Notes under the pieces: generated by a model
What the model was told of the DNA's origin: nothing
Database searches by the model: none
Seen by the model: the letters and a program-made list of their open reading frames with translations, nothing else
Shown: positions 26,715 to 33,647 of the stretch, piece after piece
Position numbering within the stretch: the stretch's first letter is position 1
Layout: each line of letters begins with the position of its first letter
Made by a program: the position numbers and the translations under genes
Assembly: GCA_038212445.1 (NCBI GenBank)
Contig: JBBQUM010000021.1
Coordinates: 62,001-126,000, forward strand
Length of the DNA stretch: 64,000 bases
Direction: 5' to 3'
Origin: TMP-7 sp038212445
GTDB lineage: Bacteria; Acidobacteriota; Terriglobia; Bryobacterales; Bryobacteraceae

Positions 26715-26984
26715 TCAGTACGCGGGGTACCACGCGGAATGCGCCGACCATTCAAAACATTTTAGACACTGCGTGTTTGGCCACTGGTGCAGGCATCCGG
26801 GACAAACGCCGCCGGTATCAAACGTATTCCACTCGTGTCCACAAGCGCATCGCCAAGTGTCCGCCGCCGTTGGACTCCAACTGCAATGCGGACATTGGAT
26901 CCGGCCGTCGCCTGCTCCTGACCCTGTGGAATCATCTTCTCGCGTACCGATATCTTCAGTGGGCTTCAACGTGATTGTGGGCAT
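26715..26984 (-). CDS. Small zinc-ribbon protein
   Basis: 89 residues with four Cys pairs: CPHC (about 31-34), CAC (46-48), CPGC (61-64) and CLKC (73-76). They are arranged as two zinc ribbons joined by GHEWNTFDTGG, with a C-terminal SAHSAWY. Short proteins of the form CPxC...CxCGHxWxTFxTGGxCPxC...CxxC are found in several phyla without known function. The product must be cytoplasmic. It ends 2 bases from the stop of the convergent lipase-like gene. Confidence 0.65.
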   Translation of the reverse strand: MPTITLKPTEDIGTREDDSTGSGAGDGRIQCPHCSWSPTAADTWRCACGHEWNTFDTGGVCPGCLHQWPNTQCLKCFEWSAHSAWYPAY

Positions 26985-27122
26985 CAGAAAAACAGTCGAC
27001 CTGCTGACATTGATACCACAGTTTTTTGTTCACGCCGCACTCGATCCCTGCATGTTGATCCAAACATGGAATCAGTCCGATTCGGCGCGCATCCTCGTCA
27101 CAAAATGGTCTCAAAATGTAGC

Positions 27123-27163
27123 TTGACTCAGCGCGTCCTTCGCGTTATCACTGACAGAGTCAG
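27123..27163 (+). promoter_or_regulatory. Candidate promoter and dyad before the histidine-kinase-like gene
   Basis: TTGACT (27123-27128), 17 bases, TATCAC (27146-27151) is a fair sigma-70 match. A dyad CTGAC-AGA-GTCAG (27151-27163) follows at once and could be an operator. Confidence 0.4.
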
Positions 27164-27224
27164 AATAAATTTACATTCGACTTGGCACGCGCGAAAGCGT
27201 GGCAAGGCAGGCACCCAAAACACG

Positions 27225-27899
27225 ATGATCGAATCAGCAGCCGAAGCCACCGCCCGTACCGAGATCGAAGATGCAGCAGGAATTGTCAAGCAGATAGCCC
27301 ACGAACTTCGTCAACCTCTCAGTACTATTGAGTCCATCGCTTACTACCTCGATCTCATCCTGCCGCGGGACGATGTGCGCGCTAGAAAACAACTGGGGCG
27401 GCTGCAGGGTTTGGTGGAGCAATCCAACTGGATCGTCTCCAACGCCGTTCATTACATGCAGGCGTCAACGCCGGTGCCGCAGTATTTGGATCTTGCCGAA
27501 CTTCTGACGTCGGCCGCTTCCGAGTCTGCGCTCGAACCCACCCCGTTAATGGAGTTTGGAGAACCGGCGGCCCTGGTGCGGCTCGATCCGGGTCAGGCTC
27601 TCCATCTCTTTCGCAATTTGTTGACGTTTTTCCGCAATATCGGACTCCCCGGCGAAGAAGTGCGCGTCACTGCATGGAAGGTCGCGGAAGCGATCAGCAT
27701 CCGTTTTCACTCCACCGTGCCAGGCTATGAGCTATGCGATGTCGAATCGTTGTTTGTGCCCTTTAGCCCGTCACTGCCCGCAGGTTCTGGATTGAGCCTG
27801 GCGAGCGTTCGCAGGATTGTTGAGGCGCACGACGGTCAAATCGACATCGATGCCGACAATGAGACCGGCGTCAGTATCACGATCACTTTTCCGGGTTGA
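27225..27899 (+). CDS. Soluble histidine-kinase-like protein with degenerate ATPase domain
   Basis: 224 residues from ATG 27225; the frame is open further upstream but that part looks non-coding. The H box AHELRQPLSTI (about 24-34) contains the phospho-accepting His. The ATPase domain is atypical. The N box reads LFRNLLTFFRN, with Phe where the Mg-binding Asn of NLLxNA should be, and no DxGxG box is visible. Only the G2-like GSGLSLASVRRIVEAHDG remains. There is no membrane segment, sensor or receiver. It may be a phosphotransfer protein or pseudokinase. Its last 17 bases overlap lpxD. Confidence 0.65.
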   Translation: MIESAAEATARTEIEDAAGIVKQIAHELRQPLSTIESIAYYLDLILPRDDVRARKQLGRLQGLVEQSNWIVSNAVHYMQASTPVPQYLDLAELLTSAASESALEPTPLMEFGEPAALVRLDPGQALHLFRNLLTFFRNIGLPGEEVRVTAWKVAEAISIRFHSTVPGYELCDVESLFVPFSPSLPAGSGLSLASVRRIVEAHDGQIDIDADNETGVSITITFPG

Positions 27900-28917
27900 C
27901 CGCTCCGAGTTTCCGCTTCAGTTCCTGCCACTCCTTCAAGACCTTCGGCAAACGCGCCAGCGCTGCCAGTTGCTCCAGATGCTGCTGTAGCGGACGCGCC
28001 GGCGTGCCCCACATCACTGAACCCGATCGCACGATCTTCGAAGTGAGCACGCCTGCGCCCGAGCCGAGTATGGCCTTCGACTCGATCCGCGCTTTGTCCC
28101 CGATTCCCACCTGTCCGCCGATCACGGCGTAGTCCTCGACTACTACGCCACCCGCCAGTCCCGTCTGCGCCGCGATCACCACATGCTTCCCGATCTTGCA
28201 GTTGTGCCCGATGTGCACCATGTTGTCGAGCTTCGACCCTGCGCCAATCCTCGTCACGCCGAGTGCCGCCCGGTCTACGCAACAGTTTGCGCCCAACTCG
28301 ACATCATCCCCGATCTCGACACTGCCGATCTGCGGAAAATTCTCCCAGGCGCCATCGCGCAACACAAAACCAAATCCGTCCGCCCCGATCACTGCGCCCG
28401 GGTGAATCACCGCGCGCTGGCCAATCAGCACTCCGTGCTTCACGGTCACATTCTGGTGCAGCACCGCGCGCTCGCCCACCCGCGAATAATCGCCAATAAA
28501 ACACCCTGCGCCGATACTCGCATGATCCCCGATGTGAACAGCTGCCCCAATCGTCACGTGAGGGCCGATTGCCACGCCTTGTCCCAGCATGACGCCGGGC
28601 CCCAGAATGGCCGTCGGATGCACTCCCGGCGTTACGTCGCTGCGCGGATGTAGCCGGGCGATCACCCGGGCCGCGGCCGCTCTGGGATCGGCCACGCGAA
28701 TCAATGGACGATTGGACTGCGTGTCCTCAGTGAATTGCACGGGGACAATCAGCGCGCCCGCCAATGAACTCGCGGCGTGCGCGGCTGCCTTGGGGTTCGC
28801 GACAAAAGACAGATCGTGCAGTTGAGCGTTGTCCAGGGGCGCTACTGAACGGATTTCGCGATCGCCATCTCCCTCAAAAACAGCCTCAAGTAACGCGGCA
28901 ATATCGCGAACCAGCAT
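27883..28917 (-). CDS. lpxD: UDP-3-O-(3-hydroxyacyl)glucosamine N-acyltransferase
   Basis: 344 residues from ATG 28917, chosen for GGAGG 4 bases upstream; an upstream in-frame start at 28968 is less likely. It has the uridine-binding N-terminal domain (1-100), the left-handed beta helix of hexapeptide repeats (about 105-300) with the catalytic His in NMVHIGHNCKIG, and a C-terminal helix. It adds the amide-linked acyl chain in the third step of lipid A synthesis. It is divergent from lpxA with 59 bases between starts, rather than in the common lpxD-fabZ-lpxA order. Confidence 0.93.
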   Translation of the reverse strand: MLVRDIAALLEAVFEGDGDREIRSVAPLDNAQLHDLSFVANPKAAAHAASSLAGALIVPVQFTEDTQSNRPLIRVADPRAAAARVIARLHPRSDVTPGVHPTAILGPGVMLGQGVAIGPHVTIGAAVHIGDHASIGAGCFIGDYSRVGERAVLHQNVTVKHGVLIGQRAVIHPGAVIGADGFGFVLRDGAWENFPQIGSVEIGDDVELGANCCVDRAALGVTRIGAGSKLDNMVHIGHNCKIGKHVVIAAQTGLAGGVVVEDYAVIGGQVGIGDKARIESKAILGSGAGVLTSKIVRSGSVMWGTPARPLQQHLEQLAALARLPKVLKEWQELKRKLGAVNPEK

Positions 28918-28976
28918 CGATCCTCCAAGTCTGTCCGGCCATGGTGCCTTCAATCGCTGGTCTATCATACAAATTT

Positions 28977-29795
28977 ATGCCTATCGATGCCTCTGCGGTG
29001 GTCGCACCCACCGCCAGAGTCCACCCTGACGCTGAGATTGGACCGCAAGTGTACATCGGCGAATACTGCGTGGTTGAACAGGACGTGTCCATCAAAGGGC
29101 ACTGCCGCCTGGAGCCTTACGTATACGTTAAGCGATGGACCACCTTAGGGCCGCGCAATGAAATCTCTGCCTGTACAGTACTTGGCACCGATCCGCTGGA
29201 TAAGGGATTCACCGGAAAGCGCAGCTATCTCCGCATCGGCAGCGGCAACAAGATCCGCGAGCACTACACCATTTCCCGCGGAACGGCGCCTGAGTCCGTC
29301 ACCGAGATCGGCGACGACAACTACATCATGACCGCCGGCCATATCGCCCATAACTGCCGCATCGGTAACCATACCGTGATTGCCAGTTGCGCGCTGGTTG
29401 CCGGCTACGTCCAGGTGGAAGACCAGGCTTTCATCTCGGGCGGCGTTGGCATTCACCAGAACTCCCGGATTGGCCGCCTCGCCATGGTCGGAGGCAGCGT
29501 CCGCGTCAATGTCGACGTGCCGCCCTACTTTCTCTATACCGGCCTCTATGTCACTCCCGCCGGACTCAACCGCGTTGGCTTGCGCCGCGCCGGATTCTCC
29601 AAGGAGGACGTCGCGTCCCTGAAAGCCGCCTACCGCTTGCTGTATCGCAGCGGCCTCAAACTCGAGTCGGCTTTGTCTAGAATCGAAACCGAGCTACCCG
29701 GCGAGCACACCCGCCATCTGGTTGATTTCATTCGCGGCAGCAAACGCGGGATCAGCCGCGAACACGGAATTCCGAACCGGCGTTCAGCGGACTGA
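28977..29795 (+). CDS. lpxA: Acyl-ACP:UDP-N-acetylglucosamine O-acyltransferase
   Basis: 272 residues from ATG 28977; a second possible start is ATG 28941. Hexapeptide repeats form the left-handed beta helix (about 5-190), with the catalytic His in TAGHIAHNCRIG. A helical C-terminal domain (190-260) follows. LpxA performs the first committed step of lipid A synthesis, so with LpxD it shows the cell has an LPS outer membrane. The C-terminal ~15 residues (SREHGIPNRRSAD) look like an extension. purA starts 20 bases downstream. Confidence 0.93.
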   Translation: MPIDASAVVAPTARVHPDAEIGPQVYIGEYCVVEQDVSIKGHCRLEPYVYVKRWTTLGPRNEISACTVLGTDPLDKGFTGKRSYLRIGSGNKIREHYTISRGTAPESVTEIGDDNYIMTAGHIAHNCRIGNHTVIASCALVAGYVQVEDQAFISGGVGIHQNSRIGRLAMVGGSVRVNVDVPPYFLYTGLYVTPAGLNRVGLRRAGFSKEDVASLKAAYRLLYRSGLKLESALSRIETELPGEHTRHLVDFIRGSKRGISREHGIPNRRSAD

Positions 29796-29796
29796 T

Positions 29797-29806
29797 AGAC
29801 TAGTCT
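29797..29806. promoter_or_regulatory. AGACTAGTCT palindrome between lpxA and purA
   Basis: A perfect 10-bp palindrome directly after the lpxA stop and 8 bases before the purA ATG. It is identical to the core of the palindrome at 23695-23704. It could be an operator or a leader structure that hides the purA start region. Confidence 0.4.
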
Positions 29807-29814
29807 TTCTCCTC

Positions 29815-31122
29815 ATGAGCAATATCATCGTGCTAGGCGCGCAATGGGGCGATGAGGGTAAAGGTAAAGTTGTTGACCTTTTCTCCGACCGCTTCGACAT
29901 TGTCGCCCGCTATCAAGGCGGCCATAACGCTGGACATACAGTCTATATTGGCGAACAGAAATACGTACTGAAGCTGATCCCGAGCGGCATCCTGCGCACT
30001 GGAATCCAGGCCGTTATCGGTAACGGAGTGGTGGTGGATCCGGCGGCGCTTCTGGACGAAATTACGACCCTTGAAAAGTTGGGCGTTCGCGTCGCCGGCA
30101 ATCTATTCGTCAGCAATCGCTGCCACGTGATTTTTCCGTTCCACCGCCTCGTCGAGAAGATGTCCGAAGCACGGGAAAACCGCATCCCCATCGGCACCAC
30201 GTCGCGCGGCATCGGTCCCTGCTATGAGGACAAGATCGGGCGCCGCGGCATCCGTATGGCCGACCTGCTCGATAAAGCCGGCTTCCCGCTGCTGTTCGAC
30301 ACTCTCGCCGAGGACAAGCAGATGCTGGCGCGCACCTTCAACCTTAACGAGGTGATTGACTATCCGAAGATTCGCGCTCAGTACGAAGAGTTCGCCGAAC
30401 GAATTCGACCCATGGTCTGCGATACCGCGCGGTTGCTCAATGTCGCCATCGCGGCCGGCAAACGCGTACTCTTCGAAGGCGCCCAGGGCACCATGCTCGA
30501 CATCGACCATGGCACCTATCCCTTCGTGACCTCCTCCAGCGCCGCCGCCGGTGGAGCGTCCACGGGCACTGGTGTTCCACCCACTCGCATCGATGGCATC
30601 ATCGGCGTGTCCAAAGCCTACATCACCCGCGTCGGCTCGGGCCCCTTCCCGTCTGAAAGCCTCGACGAAGTCGGCGAAATGATCCGTAAAGCAGGCAACG
30701 AGTTCGGCGCTGTCACTGGACGCCCCCGCCGCTGCGGCTGGTTCGACGTCCCGCTGCTCAAATACACCGCCGTGGTCAACGGCTTCGACAGCCTCATCAT
30801 GACCAAACTCGACGTGCTCGATATGCTCGACGAGATTCCGGTCTGCGTCAGCTACCGCGTCGACGGTAAGGAGACTTCAGAGATGCCAGCAACGTTCCGC
30901 GAAATGCAAAACCTCGAGCCGGTGTACACCACGTTGCCCGGTTGGAAATGCTCAACCCGCGGTGTCTCATCCTTCGACGCGCTGCCCGAGAAGGCCCGTA
31001 CTTATTTGCAGTTCCTCGAAACTCATACGGGTGTCGAAGTGGGCTGCGTCTCCACCGGACCCGAACGGACCGAGACAATTGTACGCAAGGGCTCCAAGCT
31101 CGAAAAACTCTTCGATCTCTAG
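29815..31122 (+). CDS. purA: Adenylosuccinate synthetase
   Basis: 435 residues from ATG 29815 (MSNIIVLGAQWGDEGKGKVV is the family N-terminus). The GTP-binding P-loop GDEGKG, the catalytic GHNAGHT, SRGIGPCYEDKIGR and the C-terminal base-recognition TKLDVLD are all present. It converts IMP and aspartate to adenylosuccinate with GTP, the first step from IMP to AMP. No Shine-Dalgarno is seen before the ATG; a CTCCTC tract is there instead. It follows lpxA closely and is followed 7 bases later by a small gene. Confidence 0.96.
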   Translation: MSNIIVLGAQWGDEGKGKVVDLFSDRFDIVARYQGGHNAGHTVYIGEQKYVLKLIPSGILRTGIQAVIGNGVVVDPAALLDEITTLEKLGVRVAGNLFVSNRCHVIFPFHRLVEKMSEARENRIPIGTTSRGIGPCYEDKIGRRGIRMADLLDKAGFPLLFDTLAEDKQMLARTFNLNEVIDYPKIRAQYEEFAERIRPMVCDTARLLNVAIAAGKRVLFEGAQGTMLDIDHGTYPFVTSSSAAAGGASTGTGVPPTRIDGIIGVSKAYITRVGSGPFPSESLDEVGEMIRKAGNEFGAVTGRPRRCGWFDVPLLKYTAVVNGFDSLIMTKLDVLDMLDEIPVCVSYRVDGKETSEMPATFREMQNLEPVYTTLPGWKCSTRGVSSFDALPEKARTYLQFLETHTGVEVGCVSTGPERTETIVRKGSKLEKLFDL

Positions 31123-31129
31123 ACGTTCA

Positions 31130-31495
31130 ATGAAACTGCGAATTCACGGCGACTCGCTCAGGCTCCGACTTACCCGCTCCGAGGTCGCCGAGTTCGCGGC
31201 TTCAGGCTCCGTGAAATCCAAGATATGCTTCGTCGGCGGCGGAGCGCTGCATTATTCGCTCATTCGCTCGTCAGTCGACAGTCTGGCTGCGAATTTCACC
31301 GGCAACGAAGTGGTGGTTGAAGTGCCCGCCGCGCTCGCCGCCAGTTGGCCCTCGAGCGACGAGGTAACGATGAGCGGCTCGGTCCATCTTGCCGACGGCA
31401 CCATGCTCGAAGTCATCGTCGAGAAGGACTTCCAGTGCCTGCATAAGGGCGAGGCCGCGAAGGATCCCGACGCCTATCCGAATCCTCAGGCGTAG
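31130..31495 (+). CDS. Small conserved hypothetical protein (DUF7009-like)
   Basis: 121 residues from ATG 31130, 7 bases after purA. It opens with MKLRIHGDSLRLRLTRSEVA and closes with EVIVEKDFQCLHKGEA and DPDAYPNP, a layout I associate with small 'DUF7009'-type proteins; that name is from memory and not certain. The product is cytoplasmic, with mixed alpha/beta and no catalytic motif. It is probably co-transcribed with purA. Confidence 0.65.
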   Translation: MKLRIHGDSLRLRLTRSEVAEFAASGSVKSKICFVGGGALHYSLIRSSVDSLAANFTGNEVVVEVPAALAASWPSSDEVTMSGSVHLADGTMLEVIVEKDFQCLHKGEAAKDPDAYPNPQA

Positions 31496-31497
31496 TC

Positions 31498-33588
31498 CTA
31501 CCGCCGCGTCACCTGAACCGTCCGCCACGCTGAATTGCCGCTCGAGTCAAAGGCGCGAATCGAAACCGTGGTGTAGCCCGGCGACAGCGGGATGGCCGGC
31601 GTCTCCCAATTGCTCGTGCCCGTCGCGTTGCCGCTCTGACCCGCGCTCGTCCACCACGTCACCAGCGTTACCCCCGTGTTATCCGTCGCGTTACCCTTCA
31701 CGACAATCGATGGAGCGCTCGTGACCATGCTCGTGCCCCCCGGCGAAATAATCGTGAGCGTAGGCGCCGCCACATCTTTCGAGCCGCGGCTGTATGTGAT
31801 TTGAATCGTTGCCGTCCCCACTGCGCCGTCGCCTCCTGTGGCCGTCAACGTGACACTGTTCGCTCCCTCGGCCAGCGCGATCGCGCCCGTCTCCCATGTC
31901 GACGTGCCAGTGGCCGTGCCCCCGCCCCCGCGCGCGTTGGACCATTCCACTTTGCGCATCGTCCCTGTAACGTAGGAGGCGGTCCCTTTCAAATTCATAC
32001 TGGCCGACGTTGTCGTGTACACTCCGGCCGGCCCCGGATAGCTCACCGTGATCACCGGCGGCAACGCTGGAGTCACCGGAGGAACCACAGGCGGCGCTGT
32101 GGGGCTGGCCCGAACGATGGTCACCGTCCTTACCGCACTCGTGCTTTGTCCATCCGCCGCTGTGATCGTGATGCTGTTGGTTCCCACCAGCAGTGCCACC
32201 GAAAATGACCACGAACGGCTCCCCGACGCCGTACCCGTCAATCCCCGGCTTGACCACCACGTGACCACCGGATCCGCTGCTCCGCCCGATGTCCCGCCGA
32301 CAATCGTCACCGCGCTATCCGTAGTGGTGGAAGGTACCGTGGACACTGTCAATGTCAGCGGATCCGGACCGCTCGGCGACACCGGCGTGGTCGGCGGCGC
32401 CGCCGCAGGCGCAGCGTACAACGATTGAATCGCTCCGATGTCCTCTGCCGAAAGCACCCCGTTCCGCTGGTAGTAGGGATACATCACCGCTCCCGGCCTG
32501 TCTGAATGGCCAAGGCCCAACGCGTGCCCTAGTTCGTGCAGCGCAACGCTGAATAGATCGATGTCCGCGCCTATCTGCCACCGCTCCTCGTCGTCAAAGT
32601 GCATGTCGCCGGCCAGCGGTTCGGGATTCGGAGGTGACGGATAAAAGGTGTGCGCCAGCGTTCCTCCTCCACCGTCAAACGCATACCCATCGCCGTGATC
32701 CCTCCGCGCAAAGCGGATGTTGATGTTCTGACGCGCACCGACGTCACTCCCCGGCTGAAACGTCACCGCCGCGACTTTGCTCCACTCCCCCAGCGCGCGT
32801 ACGATCTCAGCTTGCGTCGCCGCTGCCGGCAGTCGCTGGCTCATGTCGCCGAAGGTGTACGTAATCGACGCCTGTCCCAACCCGGGACCATCCCATCCAT
32901 CACCGACCTTCGCGATGTACTGCCCGGCGCTCCCGGCGGAGGTGAGCGCACTTTCGCAAGCTACGAGAGGCCGGCCCTGCAGCAAATCGTCCGCCGCGGG
33001 AAACACGTAAGCCACACGATCGTCGGCCGCGAGTTCAAGAATCCTGGATGCACTGAGCCTCGCCAGCAGGTGCTTGGAAAGCAGGTCCGGGTTCTCGATC
33101 AGCTCGCCGCCGAGCGACAGCACTAGTTGCCGCACTAACGGCATGTCCACATCGGAGTGGAACTCCACTACCACTCGCGCCTCGGCGCCGCTCTGCAACA
33201 ATTCGCTTGAAACTTTGTCTCCTGGCTCAAGAATTCCGCTCCATCGCAGATCCAAGCCCTCCAGCGACGCGTCCGCGGGCAGCGATACGATCCAGCCATT
33301 CTCATGGACGTAGCCCGTCACTACTCCGCCCCGCTCCTGCAATAGAGTTGCCTGCTGGTCGTTCGGTGCGCTGTTGAACTGCAACAGCAGATGCACCCTC
33401 GCCGCATCCGCCGCGAGCGCAACGCCGCCCGACATCGGGTTCAGACCCGCGACCCCTCCGAGGGATGTGTCAATTTCGCGATTTTTGAGAAGTAGCCTCT
33501 CCTGACCAGCCACAAAACAGGACAGTAAGAGACCGATATAGACGACCTTCAGAACTGTGCGCTCCACCCCAACCCTCAAATCGCTCAT
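31498..33588 (-). CDS. Exported matrixin-type metalloprotease (M10) with Ig-like repeats
   Basis: 696 residues with a signal peptide (about 12-28); GTG 33567 is an alternative start. The N-terminal 200 residues look like an inhibitor/prodomain. A matrixin domain follows with the zinc motif HELGHALGLGH (351-361) and the Met-turn AVMYPYY. After a Pro/Thr/Ser linker there are three similar Ig-like modules, each with a VxWW/VEW...GTA(S/T)G...W...I.L..G.N...I.A core. The protein probably degrades extracellular substrates and binds through its Ig tail. It is divergent from the NHL protein (59 bases) and converges with the small gene, 2 bases between stops. Confidence 0.85.
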   Translation of the reverse strand: MSDLRVGVERTVLKVVYIGLLLSCFVAGQERLLLKNREIDTSLGGVAGLNPMSGGVALAADAARVHLLLQFNSAPNDQQATLLQERGGVVTGYVHENGWIVSLPADASLEGLDLRWSGILEPGDKVSSELLQSGAEARVVVEFHSDVDMPLVRQLVLSLGGELIENPDLLSKHLLARLSASRILELAADDRVAYVFPAADDLLQGRPLVACESALTSAGSAGQYIAKVGDGWDGPGLGQASITYTFGDMSQRLPAAATQAEIVRALGEWSKVAAVTFQPGSDVGARQNINIRFARRDHGDGYAFDGGGGTLAHTFYPSPPNPEPLAGDMHFDDEERWQIGADIDLFSVALHELGHALGLGHSDRPGAVMYPYYQRNGVLSAEDIGAIQSLYAAPAAAPPTTPVSPSGPDPLTLTVSTVPSTTTDSAVTIVGGTSGGAADPVVTWWSSRGLTGTASGSRSWSFSVALLVGTNSITITAADGQSTSAVRTVTIVRASPTAPPVVPPVTPALPPVITVSYPGPAGVYTTTSASMNLKGTASYVTGTMRKVEWSNARGGGGTATGTSTWETGAIALAEGANSVTLTATGGDGAVGTATIQITYSRGSKDVAAPTLTIISPGGTSMVTSAPSIVVKGNATDNTGVTLVTWWTSAGQSGNATGTSNWETPAIPLSPGYTTVSIRAFDSSGNSAWRTVQVTRR

Positions 33589-33647
33589 CGACCAAAAAGA
33601 GATAAATCTCTCCGAATTCGCACCTATTCCTATGAGGACTCACCCGT

